This document shows, piece after piece, positions 18,135 to 27,715 of a stretch of 64,000 bases of DNA. Position numbers and translations under genes: made by a program. The notes below the pieces were generated by a model. The model saw nothing but the letters and a program-made list of their open reading frames with translations, was not told the origin of the DNA and searched no databases. Positions within the stretch are counted from its first letter, which is position 1, and every line of letters starts with the position of its first letter. The DNA is from Trebonia sp035571275 (GTDB lineage: Bacteria; Actinomycetota; Actinomycetes; Streptosporangiales; Streptosporangiaceae), in assembly GCA_035571275.1 (NCBI GenBank), contig DATMKQ010000065.1, positions 4,923 through 68,922 of the forward strand. Reading direction: 5' to 3'.

Positions 18135-18497
18135 TCAGCCAGGCTGTGCCAGCAGGTCGAACTCGTTGCCCGCGGGGTCGGTCAGCGTGGTCCACTTGAC
18201 CCCGGCCTCCTCGAGGTCCGCGAGCCGGCTCGCGCCGAGCCCGACGATACGGTCAGCTTCGCCCGACAGATCGGCCGTGATCAGGTCGACGTGTGCCCGG
18301 TTCTTGGCCGTCTTGGTCTCGGGAACCTTGTGGAACATCCAGACCGGCCTGCCGTCCGATCCGGTGGCGAGCCCGATCGCGGCGAACTCCTCGGTCGCAC
18401 CGGGGTCCACCGAGCGGCCGAGGACCTGCGACCAGAACGCTGCGAGTTCCGCAGCGTCGGCGCAGTCCAACGTGATGGCGAATTCGGTCGCGGACAT
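18135..18497 (-). CDS. VOC/glyoxalase-like protein
   Basis: A 120-residue single-domain protein of the vicinal-oxygen-chelate superfamily, of the glyoxalase-like subgroup often annotated as bleomycin-resistance-like. It opens with FAITLDCADAAELAAFWSQVLG and ends with WTTLTDPAGNEFDLL, the characteristic first and last strands. The start at 18497 has AAGGAGG five bases upstream. A MerR-type promoter lies just upstream (18560-18584), so it may be induced by a small hydrophobic or cationic effector. The activity is unknown. Confidence 0.85.
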   Translation of the reverse strand: MSATEFAITLDCADAAELAAFWSQVLGRSVDPGATEEFAAIGLATGSDGRPVWMFHKVPETKTAKNRAHVDLITADLSGEADRIVGLGASRLADLEEAGVKWTTLTDPAGNEFDLLAQPG

Positions 18498-18559
18498 GAT
18501 TGCCTCCTTGCGCGTGGGCTGCGGGCATTGCTGGCGGCCCGGCAGCAAGCCCAACCTTC

Positions 18560-18584
18560 GACTCTCCCGCTACAGGAGAGTCAA
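18560..18584 (-). promoter_or_regulatory. MerR-type promoter/operator of the VOC gene
   Basis: On the minus strand, TTGACT (a -35 box) overlaps an 8-bp perfect dyad, GACTCTCC and GGAGAGTC separated by 7 bases. A poor -10 region would start 19 bases after the -35. A -35 embedded in a dyad plus a 19-base spacer is the hallmark of MerR-family activated promoters. No merR gene is nearby. Confidence 0.6.
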
Positions 18585-18591
18585 GGCCGGT

Positions 18592-19557
18592 TCAGGTGGC
18601 CCACAGTCCGGTCAGCTGGGCTGGGCTGATGTTGCCGCCGCTGCAGACGATCGCCACCTCGCGGCCCGTGAACCGGTCGGGTGCGCCGAGCACCGCCGCG
18701 AGGGCCGCCGCCCCGGCCGGTTCGACGAGGTTGCGCGTCTTCTCGATCATCAGCCGTGTCGCGGCTTTCAGGGCATCCTCCGACACCAGCACGAAGTCAT
18801 CAAGCAGCGCCCGCATGATCCGCTGCGGCAGCTCGAACGCGGTCCTGGTGGCGAGTCCCTCCGCGAACGTGCTGGTGGTGTCCTCGACGAGGGTGCCCGC
18901 GCGCCACGAACGGTACGCGGCCGGCGCCGCCGAGGACTGCACGCCGATCACCTCGACCGACGGGCGTACGGCCTTGGCCACCACGCACGCCCCCGCCGCC
19001 CCGCTGCCGCCGCCCACCGGGACCACGATCACCTCGGTGTCTGGCCGCGCCTCGAGGATCTCCAAGGTATAGGTGGCAACCCCGGCGATCAGGGCCGGCT
19101 CGTTCCCTGAATGGATGTACCGGTACCCGTGCTGGGCGGCCTGCTGCTCGCAGTGCTCGCGGGCCTCGTCGAAGTCGCGGCCGTGAAAGACCACCTCGGC
19201 GCCCAGGGCCCGCATCGACTCCACCTTCACGGGGTTGGACCGCTCTGGCATGCAGATCACCGCCCGCACCCCGAACAGGTCCGCGGCATAGGCCACCGAC
19301 TGGCCATGATTGCCGGTGGAGGCGCTGATGACCCCGCGGCGCCGCTCATCCTCGCTCAACTGGCTGACCAGGTTCACGCCGCCCCGGACCTTGAACGCGC
19401 CCACCGGCTGATGGTTCTCGTGCTTGACCCGCAACTGAGCCCCGGTCACGGCATCGAGCGCGGGATAGCGGTAGAGCGGCGTCGGCCGCAGGTATGGCTC
19501 GATGCGCTGGCGCGCCCCGAGGACGTCAGCCAGGTCCGGCACTGATGATGCGGTCAT
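18592..19557 (-). CDS. threonine/serine dehydratase-like PLP enzyme
   Basis: A fold-type II PLP enzyme of about 321 residues. The PLP lysine is in VGAFKVRGGVN, the substrate loop is SASTGNHGQSVAYA and the phosphate-binding loop is PVGGGSGAAG; the C-terminus has VCSGGN. There is no regulatory ACT domain, so it resembles catabolic threonine dehydratase, serine racemase or hydroxyaspartate dehydratase rather than biosynthetic IlvA. The start is placed at 19557 (MTASSVPDL), five bases after the amine-oxidase stop and so probably coupled to it. A longer frame to 19710 would overlap the upstream gene. Confidence 0.88.
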   Translation of the reverse strand: MTASSVPDLADVLGARQRIEPYLRPTPLYRYPALDAVTGAQLRVKHENHQPVGAFKVRGGVNLVSQLSEDERRRGVISASTGNHGQSVAYAADLFGVRAVICMPERSNPVKVESMRALGAEVVFHGRDFDEAREHCEQQAAQHGYRYIHSGNEPALIAGVATYTLEILEARPDTEVIVVPVGGGSGAAGACVVAKAVRPSVEVIGVQSSAAPAAYRSWRAGTLVEDTTSTFAEGLATRTAFELPQRIMRALLDDFVLVSEDALKAATRLMIEKTRNLVEPAGAAALAAVLGAPDRFTGREVAIVCSGGNISPAQLTGLWAT

Positions 19558-19562
19558 GGAAA

Positions 19563-21455
19563 TCACGCTAGGCCCAGGCTCGGGGGGACGTCGAGGGCCG
19601 GGTTGCGGTCGAAGAAACCTGAGGGCTTGAGCCAGAACGAGACGACATCCGAGGGCATCACCGGCCAGTCCTCGGGCCGGGTGATGTGATGGATGCCGAA
19701 CACGTACCACAGCACCACGTCTGTATCATCAATCCGCCTGTCGGCGGAGGTCCAAACGGACAGGCCTGAGTCGCGCTCGCTTTGGACCGGGAAATCACCG
19801 CAGGGCCAGCGCTCGTCCTGGTGGTACGGAGTCACCCACAAGGTGTGCCCGATCACCGCCGCCCGCTGGAAGGCCGGCGAGGCGGGATCCAGCAGCGGCG
19901 GGAACGCCGCCGAGGGCACGAGCTTGTACCCCACAGGCGTGCCCAGTGCGTTGAAGACTCCGGAGTTCACCACCGTCCAGCCCCGCTGTGTGCCCCAGTC
20001 GTAGTCCTGTTTCCCGTCCGTCTCAGTTCGCAGCGGCGTCTTGCGAACCATCAGGCCCAGCCCGTACGGGTCATCACCGCCGGCCGGCGCAGGCACCGAG
20101 TCCGTCGCATAGACGGTGTTCGAGGCGCCGTCCACATCCAGGTCCAGCCTCGCGACGATGAAGTGCTGGTGGAACGGCGCGTACGTGCCCCGGTCCACGA
20201 GCGTCCCGTTGGCCGGCCGGCTGCCAGGCGCGGCGGCGTGCGAGGTGACCAGCACGCCGGTCGCGCGCACCTCGCACTCGATGTTCCCGTCCTGATAGAA
20301 GCGCCAGTAGACGAGGTACTCGTAGTTCGCCACGGTGACGTGGAACGAGATCACGAGCCGCCGCGCCCGGCGGACCTCGACGCCGGCCCGCTCGTCCACG
20401 TGCTTCCAGCCGACCCCGCTGTCCTCCTCGTGGACGCAGATAGCGTCTGGTATGGTCCGCGGCTCGCCGCGGGAATCATGCACGACCGCGTCCAGGTAGG
20501 TAATCTCGCCCAGGCAGTCGCAGCCCAGGGTGAGCGAGGTGGTCATGAAGCCCAGCCCCCACTCGCCGATGTCGAACGCGGTCCGCCGGTAGTGATCGGG
20601 GCTGGCGTCCCGGTACGGCACGACCATCTCGGCGAACGAAAGCCGGTGCGCCACCGAACGCGCCCCTCCCGACCCCTCCTGCCACCCGACCTGGTGCAGC
20701 ACCAGCCCCTCGCGATGGTTGAACCCCACCCGCAGCCGCCAGTTCTGCCAGCTCAGCTGGTATCCGTCCAGCGTGAAGCCGACGCCGTGCGGCTGGCTGA
20801 TCTCTAGCGGCGTCACCTCGCGCAGCCGCATCGGGATGAGGTCAGGCAGGTACTCGCCCATCACGTCCGGCGCCTCGCCGCCCTGGTAGCCGTCCTCCAG
20901 CTCGAGCAGCGTCATCGTGTTCAGGTCGATGACGGGGTGCAGTCCCGTGACGTGATGGGCGTAAGGATTGCCGCGCTCGCTGCCTCGGTACCACACGTCG
21001 GACCAGCCGAGCCGCCGTCCGCGATACCGCTCGGGGATCAGCGCCGCGCCGTAGGCCCACATGTCGGTCAGCACCCGCGACAGGTCGGCGATCCCGCGCC
21101 GGGCCAGCGCCGCGACCAGGTCCGGGTGGGCGCGCAGCATCTCGTCGCACTCGTGCCACTCGTCGACGGTGATGTTCGGCTGCTGCCCGGGCAGGTGTTC
21201 CCAGTTACTGACCTCATCCCCGGTCAGCGACACGGTGCCCCGGTAGGCCTGGCCGTCGGCGCGGTTCCAGCACACCACCAGCGCCTCGCGCCTGACTAGC
21301 CGCCCGTCCTCCAGCGCGGGCAGATCCGCCTTGGCCGGCTCCCTCAGCTCGATCGACGCGAACCGCCACCCGTCGCCCACCCCCCGATCACGGCGCACGA
21401 TCGCGGCGGCCTTGCTGATCTCGCCCGCGGTCAGCGGGTCAAGGGGATGGGTCAC
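19563..21455 (-). CDS. copper-containing primary-amine oxidase
   Basis: A 630-residue quinoprotein oxidising primary amines to aldehydes with release of ammonia and peroxide. The TPQ-forming Tyr is Y378 in VTVANYEYLVYW. The catalytic-base Asp region is AFDIGEWGLGFM, and the copper His residues are in HQHFIVARLDLDVDG and near HHITRPEDWPVMPSD. The length is normal for the family. The GTG start at 21455 has GGAGGA five bases upstream. The PLP enzyme follows with a 5-base gap, so the two probably share an amine or amino-acid catabolic task. No signal peptide is seen. Confidence 0.93.
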   Translation of the reverse strand: MTHPLDPLTAGEISKAAAIVRRDRGVGDGWRFASIELREPAKADLPALEDGRLVRREALVVCWNRADGQAYRGTVSLTGDEVSNWEHLPGQQPNITVDEWHECDEMLRAHPDLVAALARRGIADLSRVLTDMWAYGAALIPERYRGRRLGWSDVWYRGSERGNPYAHHVTGLHPVIDLNTMTLLELEDGYQGGEAPDVMGEYLPDLIPMRLREVTPLEISQPHGVGFTLDGYQLSWQNWRLRVGFNHREGLVLHQVGWQEGSGGARSVAHRLSFAEMVVPYRDASPDHYRRTAFDIGEWGLGFMTTSLTLGCDCLGEITYLDAVVHDSRGEPRTIPDAICVHEEDSGVGWKHVDERAGVEVRRARRLVISFHVTVANYEYLVYWRFYQDGNIECEVRATGVLVTSHAAAPGSRPANGTLVDRGTYAPFHQHFIVARLDLDVDGASNTVYATDSVPAPAGGDDPYGLGLMVRKTPLRTETDGKQDYDWGTQRGWTVVNSGVFNALGTPVGYKLVPSAAFPPLLDPASPAFQRAAVIGHTLWVTPYHQDERWPCGDFPVQSERDSGLSVWTSADRRIDDTDVVLWYVFGIHHITRPEDWPVMPSDVVSFWLKPSGFFDRNPALDVPPSLGLA

Positions 21456-21563
21456 GAGCGTCCTCCATCCGGTCTCGGGAAATCACGCTCCCCGTTCGGT
21501 AAAAAGCTTTTCATTATCCCGAACGGACCGGCGCGCCTGTAATACCGCCGCCATTCCTCCCGA

Positions 21564-22661
21564 TCAGTCGCCGGCCGTCGGCGCGGGCATTCGCCTGGTC
21601 CTGTTCCACCACAGGGACAGCGCCATCGCGGCGACGACGAGCAAGCCGCCGCCGGCGGCGAACCAGGACGCCAGGTCCTCCTGCTTGCGGACGATCGTGA
21701 AGGCCGCGGGCAGGTGGGACAGGGCCTTGTCGAGCTGGGTGGCGTCTTGCGCGCGGTAGAAAGTGCCGCCGGTGGTGTGCGAGATCTGCATGAGCGCGCC
21801 GTAATTGGCGTCGAGCGGGTTGCCCTCCCCGCCAGCCCCGCCGCCGACGCCGCCGAAGCCACCGCCCCCGAAGCCCCCGCCGCCGAACCCGCCGCCCGCG
21901 AACCCGCCGAACTGCGTTGAGCTGCACTCCAGCGGCGCGGGGTTGTCGGTGCCGTAGCCGATCGTGAAGACGCGCACGCGGCGCTCGGCGGCCTCCTTCG
22001 CCGCGGTCTGCGGGTCTACCCCGTGGTTGTTCGAGCCGTCGGTGAGTACGACGATGACGTCGTCGGCGTAGCCCGCTCCGCGCACGCGGGAGGGGGTCGC
22101 TCCTGTCGGCGCGACCGACGGGTCGACCTGCGCGATCGCGCCGAGTGCGGCGAGGATGCCGTCGCCGATCGCGGTGCCGCCCGAGACGCTGAGGCCGCCG
22201 AGCGCGCTGAGCAACTGCTGTACGTCCGTGGTCGGGGGGACGAGGACGACGGCGGTGGCCGCGAAAACGACCAGGCCGATGCGCGGACCGCCCTGCTGGG
22301 ACTTGATGAAGGCGCCCGCGGACTGTTCGGCGGCGGTGATCCGGTTCGGCTGGACGTCCGTGGAGCACATGGAGCCGGAGACGTCGAGCGCGAGCATGAT
22401 CGTCGCGGACGAGGTCGCGACAGGCACGGTGGCCTGCGGGCGCGCCGCGCCGACCGCGAGCACGGCGAATCCGAGTGCGAGCAGCGCCGCCGGGATGCGC
22501 CGCCGCCAGCGCGACCGGCCGGGCAAGGCCGCGGCGACGAGCGCGATCGAGGTCACCCGCACGGCGGCACGCCGCCGCCTGCGCCTGGCTACCCACCACG
22601 CGCCGAAGACCAGCGGGATGACGAGGAGCGCGAGCAGTGCCCACGGCCAGGAGAAGGACAT
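21564..22661 (-). CDS. VWA-domain membrane protein (BatA/BatB type) with Gly/Phe-rich insert
   Basis: A 365-residue membrane protein. Two N-terminal membrane helices (about 5-25 and 60-80) are followed by a von Willebrand A domain with the MIDAS motif DVSGSM around residue 93 and a C-terminal helix (about 335-355). A low-complexity insert of GGGFGGGG-type repeats lies near residue 250-275. It is the last gene of the protease-MoxR-DUF58-VWA-VWA operon. In such clusters MoxR ATPases act as chaperones for metal-dependent assembly or for envelope stress functions; the exact client here is unknown. Confidence 0.88.
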   Translation of the reverse strand: MSFSWPWALLALLVIPLVFGAWWVARRRRRRAAVRVTSIALVAAALPGRSRWRRRIPAALLALGFAVLAVGAARPQATVPVATSSATIMLALDVSGSMCSTDVQPNRITAAEQSAGAFIKSQQGGPRIGLVVFAATAVVLVPPTTDVQQLLSALGGLSVSGGTAIGDGILAALGAIAQVDPSVAPTGATPSRVRGAGYADDVIVVLTDGSNNHGVDPQTAAKEAAERRVRVFTIGYGTDNPAPLECSSTQFGGFAGGGFGGGGFGGGGFGGVGGGAGGEGNPLDANYGALMQISHTTGGTFYRAQDATQLDKALSHLPAAFTIVRKQEDLASWFAAGGGLLVVAAMALSLWWNRTRRMPAPTAGD

Positions 22662-23663
22662 TCAGACCACCCGGCCCGTCCGTGCCACGGTGAGCACCGC
22701 GCCCGCGGCGAGCAGCGCGAGCGCGAGTGCGATGAACGCGCCGGCCAGCGGCAGCGGCTCATGCGTGATGGTGAGCCGCAGGTTGACCGACGAGCCGATC
22801 TTGTCGAGTTCGCTCGCGTCCGAGGCCGGATGGTAGGTGCCGCCCGTAGCCTGCGAGATCGACGTGAGCGTGGCCGGGTCGAGCGCGGTGAACAGGTGGT
22901 AGCCATCGACGTCGACGGTGGTGCCCGCCGTGGTGCCGACGCCGACCGTATCGATGTGTACGCCGGCCTTGTCGGCGACGGAGGCGGCCGCGTCGGCGCT
23001 GGTGTCGGTGGTGTCGCCGCCATCGGACGTGCCGTCCTCGTCTTGCCCGTCAGAGAACAGCACGATCGTGGCCGATGGCCAGTAGCCAATATTCGGCACG
23101 CTGCCGTCGCGGCCGATGGTGACGTCTTTGTGCGTGATCGCCGACAGCGAGGCGAGGATGGCGCTGCCGAGCGACGTGCCGCCCCCGGCCGTCAGGCGGC
23201 GGACCGCCGCCGTGGCGGTCGCGTGATTGGCGGTCGCGAGCGCGGACTCCAGGCCGCCGTCGGTGAACGCGACGACGCCGATGTCGACGGTGTCCGGCTG
23301 CGCGTTGATGAACGACAGCGCCGCTTGTTTCGCGGCGCCAAGACGGCTGGGCGCCTCGTCGGTGGCGGACATGCTGCCAGAGACGTCCATGGCGAGGATG
23401 ACGGTCCCGGCGTCGTGAGACACCGGGACGGTCGCCGCCGGGCCGGCGATGCCGACGGCGAGTACGGCGATGCCCGCGATGGTGAACCACACGCCCCAGG
23501 CACGTCCACGCCCGTGCCCGCGCCCGTGCCCGTGGCCGCTCGCCGTGACCCCGGCCGCGGCGAGCGCCGCCGTCCGCCGCCGCCCCATCGCGACGGCGGC
23601 CCACGCTAGCGCCGCGGCGACCAGCAGGCCGAGAGCGAGGAGGGCGGGGTCGGCGAGGCTCAT
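22662..23663 (-). CDS. VWA-domain membrane protein
   Basis: A 333-residue paralogue-like partner of the preceding VWA protein. It has N-terminal membrane helices, a MIDAS motif DVSGSM near residue 96 and a C-terminal helix (ALALLAAGAVLTVA). It overlaps the DUF58 stop by 4 bases at its start and ends directly at the next gene, so the genes are tightly coupled. Confidence 0.88.
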   Translation of the reverse strand: MSLADPALLALGLLVAAALAWAAVAMGRRRTAALAAAGVTASGHGHGRGHGRGRAWGVWFTIAGIAVLAVGIAGPAATVPVSHDAGTVILAMDVSGSMSATDEAPSRLGAAKQAALSFINAQPDTVDIGVVAFTDGGLESALATANHATATAAVRRLTAGGGTSLGSAILASLSAITHKDVTIGRDGSVPNIGYWPSATIVLFSDGQDEDGTSDGGDTTDTSADAAASVADKAGVHIDTVGVGTTAGTTVDVDGYHLFTALDPATLTSISQATGGTYHPASDASELDKIGSSVNLRLTITHEPLPLAGAFIALALALLAAGAVLTVARTGRVV

Positions 23664-24628
23664 GCGCGCCTGCGCTTGGTGCTCACGACGACATCGATGA
23701 GCGCCGTGGCCAGGTCGGCGTCGGTGCCGATGCGGTGGATGGGAACCCCGGCCCGGCGCATTCCCGCGGCGAGGCTCGCGTCGCGTTCCTCGACCTGGGC
23801 GGTGATCCTGGCGCGCAGCAGCGGGTCGCTTGAGTCGATGACGAGCTGCTCTCCGGTCTCGGCGTCTTCGACGACCATTAGCCCGGCGTCTGGCAGTTCG
23901 TCATCGGCGACGTCGACGACGCGCAGCGCGACGACCTCGTGCCGCGGCACCAGGCGCAGCAGGGACCGTTCCCAGTCCCCGTCGCCGATGAAGTCCGAGA
24001 CGACCACGATCAGGGCGCGGCGCTTGGCGAGCTTGGCGACCGCGTCGAGCATCGCCGCCAGGTTGGTCGTGCGGCCGTACGTGCCGGTACCCGGGCCCGC
24101 GGGGCCGGGGGTCCTGGCGAGCTCGGCGCCGATGCGCAGCACGTGCGTGCGCCCGGTGCCCAGCGGGACGGTGCGTACCGCGGACTTGTTGTCGGTGTCG
24201 TCATGCGTTTTGCTGTCGGTGTCGTACAGGAGAGCGCCGACACGGTTCCCGCCCCGGCCGAACATCCGGGCGAGCACTAGGGCAAGCTCGGTGAGCACGT
24301 CGTGCTTGCCGCGTCCTGGCGGGCCTACGGACATGGACGCCGAGCGGTCGAGCACCAGCCACACGGTGAGCTCGCGATCTTCTGTGAACAGGCGAAGCTG
24401 CGGCTCGTTGAGGCGGGCGGTTGCGTTCCAGTCGATGTGCCGCGCGTCGTCGCCCGCGACGTATTCGCGCAGGCCCGCGAGGTCGGTTCCGGTGCCCCGG
24501 TTGGCGGTGCGGTAGCCGCCCGCCAGGCGTCCGTCGAGGCGGCGGATGACCCGCCATTCAAGGCGCAGCAGCAGCCGTTCCGGCGCGGTGCGCCCGGCTG
24601 GTCTTTGCCGATCGGCAGGTGTGGTCAT
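23660..24628 (-). CDS. DUF58 family protein
   Basis: A 322-residue soluble protein with the DUF58 signature GTDLAGLREYVAGDDARHIDWNATARLNEP and a degenerate VWA-like fold (VLDRSASMSV). DUF58 proteins are usual partners of MoxR ATPases. It lies 4 bases after the MoxR stop and overlaps the next gene by 4 bases. Confidence 0.9.
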   Translation of the reverse strand: MTTPADRQRPAGRTAPERLLLRLEWRVIRRLDGRLAGGYRTANRGTGTDLAGLREYVAGDDARHIDWNATARLNEPQLRLFTEDRELTVWLVLDRSASMSVGPPGRGKHDVLTELALVLARMFGRGGNRVGALLYDTDSKTHDDTDNKSAVRTVPLGTGRTHVLRIGAELARTPGPAGPGTGTYGRTTNLAAMLDAVAKLAKRRALIVVVSDFIGDGDWERSLLRLVPRHEVVALRVVDVADDELPDAGLMVVEDAETGEQLVIDSSDPLLRARITAQVEERDASLAAGMRRAGVPIHRIGTDADLATALIDVVVSTKRRRA

Positions 24629-24632
24629 CGGG

Positions 24633-25609
<977 letters not shown>

Positions 25610-25613
<4 letters not shown>

Positions 25614-26374
25614 ATCTGCGGTCCTTTCCCTGCCACCTTGCCGTTGGCGCCGCCGAGCGCGGCGTTGATGGGCACCGCGAAACCGATTCCGGCGAAGGCG
25701 TCTTCGCCGTCGGGTGCGGCGATCGCGAGGACGATGCCGATGACGACTCCCTGCGCGTCCAGCAGCGGTCCTCCCGAGCTGCCCGGATTGACAGCGGCGT
25801 CGAACTGGATGAGCCTGGAGAACTTGCCGTTGTCGGTGTCCGCCGTCCGGTCAAGGCCGGAGATCACGCCGGCCGACACGCTGTCGGTCAGGCCGAGCGG
25901 GTTGCCCACGGCCACCACCTCCGCGCCCACGCCGGCGCCGCCGCCGAGGGTGGCCGGCACGACGACCTGCGGCAGGTTCGCCGGGGTGAGCGTGGCGACG
26001 TCCAGGCTCGGGTTGGCCGCCGCGACGGTCGCTTTCGAGGTGGTGCCGTCGGCGAACGTCACGGTGATGGGCCCGCCGCCGGAAATGACGTGGTTCGCGG
26101 TCAGGATCGTGCCGTTGTCGGCCACGATGACGCCGGTCCCGAGCTTATGGCTGGTGCGGACGATGACCACGGACGGCAGGACCCGCTGGTAGATCTCCGG
26201 CACGGTGAGGTTCGCGGTGGCTGCCGGGGTAGCGCTCGGCTGGGCGGCCGGGGTGCCCGCCGCGGGCGCGTCGCCGGCGAGCCTGGTCGCGAGCGCCGCG
26301 ATCACCCCGATCAGGACCACGACGACGGCCAGCACGGCAGCGAGCAGCCGGCGCGGTCGGCGATCGCTACCCAT
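25610..26374 (-). CDS. membrane-anchored trypsin-like serine protease (S1C/HtrA type, no PDZ)
   Basis: A 254-residue protease with an N-terminal membrane helix (LLAAVLAVVVVLIGVIAALAT). The triad is visible as His in TANHVISGG, Asp in LDVATL and Ser in NPGSSGGPLL. The PDZ domain of classical HtrA is absent. It is the first gene of the MoxR operon, suggesting an envelope quality-control role. Confidence 0.9.
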
Positions 26375-26408
26375 GAGCCAACGATATGTACGAAGGCTGA
26401 AAAAAGAA

Positions 26409-27077
26409 TCAGCGCGGGCTCAGAACCTGCAGCGCGATTGTCGTGACGATCAATCCGTTACAGGCGAGCCAGCTGCCGGTGAAGCCCGTCAGCGCGGAGC
26501 CGCCGACGGTGGGCGCGGGGACCAGCAGGCGAGCCTCGAAGGTGCCGTCCGTGGGGTTGATGGCGATGTCCGCGTCCTCGAAGCCGAGCCAGCGCCCGGC
26601 GAGCGGGAACCACGCCTTGTACACCGTTTCTTTGGCACAGAACAGCAGCCGGTCCCAGGAGGTGCCGGGAGCCGCGGCGGCCAGGTCGCGCAGCCGGGCA
26701 CGCTCGGCAGGCAGCGACACCGCGTCGAGCACGCCGTCGGGCAGCGGGCCGTTGGGCTCGGCGTCCAGCCCGACGGTCACGATGTCGCCGGCGCGCGCGA
26801 CCGCGGCGGCCCGGTATCCGGCGCAGTGCGTGATGCTACCGACGATGCCAGGCGGCCACTGCGGCGCGCCTCGCTCACCGCGCAGGATCGGCGCCGGCGC
26901 CACGCCCAGGTCGGCCAGCGCGCGCCGCGCGCAGCCCCTAGCCGTCGCGAATTCCCGGCGGCGCTTGTCCACGGCCCGGGCGAGCAGCGCCTCCTCTTCC
27001 GGGAACAGCACGATGTCCGGCGGGTCGGTGAACGCCTCGGCGTATGCCACCCCCGCGGGCAGGATCTTCTCGATCAT
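26409..27077 (-). CDS. 4'-phosphopantetheinyl transferase (EntD/Sfp type)
   Basis: A 222-residue enzyme that converts apo carrier proteins to the holo form using CoA. The conserved motifs are RGERGAPQWPPGIVGSITH, TVGLDAEPN (metal-binding Asp/Glu) and FCAKETVYKAWFPL. The size and the GSITH motif fit the actinobacterial EntD-like group. It could serve carrier proteins elsewhere in the genome; the lone condensation protein at 5490-7481 has none. The start has a weak Shine-Dalgarno. Confidence 0.93.
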   Translation of the reverse strand: MIEKILPAGVAYAEAFTDPPDIVLFPEEEALLARAVDKRRREFATARGCARRALADLGVAPAPILRGERGAPQWPPGIVGSITHCAGYRAAAVARAGDIVTVGLDAEPNGPLPDGVLDAVSLPAERARLRDLAAAAPGTSWDRLLFCAKETVYKAWFPLAGRWLGFEDADIAINPTDGTFEARLLVPAPTVGGSALTGFTGSWLACNGLIVTTIALQVLSPR

Positions 27078-27089
27078 CGCAGCCGAAGC

Positions 27090-27677
27090 CTACCCAGCGG
27101 GAGGGGCGAGCCCGCGGCCGAGGAGTTCAAGCACGTCGTCAAGCACGTCTTCTGGGACCTGCCCGCCCGCGGTCCAGTCGGCCCAGCGCATGCCGACGAA
27201 GTTGCCGATGCCCGTGTAGGCGAACGCGATGACCTCGGGATCGTAACGCACGTCGACCTCGCCTGCGAGCTGAGCGGCGCGCACGCCGCGCGCGTAGCCC
27301 CTGGCCAGGTGCTCGTAGTACTCGCGGAACACGCCGGGGGCGACGAATTCCGACTCGCGCACGATCCGGTCCATCCACGGGCGCTTGGACATCATCTCGA
27401 AGTAAGCGCGGAAGCATTCGCGCTCGCGCGCGCGCTGGCCGCCATCCACCTTCTCCATGGCCGCTTTCATGGCCGTCCTCAGGTCCGCGTTAATCGTGCG
27501 GACCACGGCGGCGAAGATCTCCGCCTTAGACCCGTAGTAGGCGTAGAAGCTGCCGGTCGCAATGCCCGCCCTGGCGCAGATGTCGGCGACCGCTGTCCGG
27601 CCGTAACTGCGCTGGCCGAACAGTTCCTCGGCGGCCGCCAGCAAGCGCTGGGCTGGCGGCCGCTCGTCGGTTGTCAT
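27090..27677 (-). CDS. TetR-family transcriptional regulator
   Basis: A 195-residue regulator with an N-terminal HTH (YGRTAVADICARAGIATGSFYAYYGSKAEIFAAV, given here only as family landmark positions 24-58 in pieces). The ligand domain is C-terminal. It follows the ABC binding-protein gene by 38 bases on the same strand, so it may be part of that operon and control it. The 50-base palindrome at 33109-33158 upstream of the operon is a possible operator. Confidence 0.9.
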   Translation of the reverse strand: MTTDERPPAQRLLAAAEELFGQRSYGRTAVADICARAGIATGSFYAYYGSKAEIFAAVVRTINADLRTAMKAAMEKVDGGQRARERECFRAYFEMMSKRPWMDRIVRESEFVAPGVFREYYEHLARGYARGVRAAQLAGEVDVRYDPEVIAFAYTGIGNFVGMRWADWTAGGQVPEDVLDDVLELLGRGLAPPAG

Positions 27678-27715
27678 GCCGTGTTCATCAGGGGGTCGGG
27701 GTGTTCATCGCAGGG

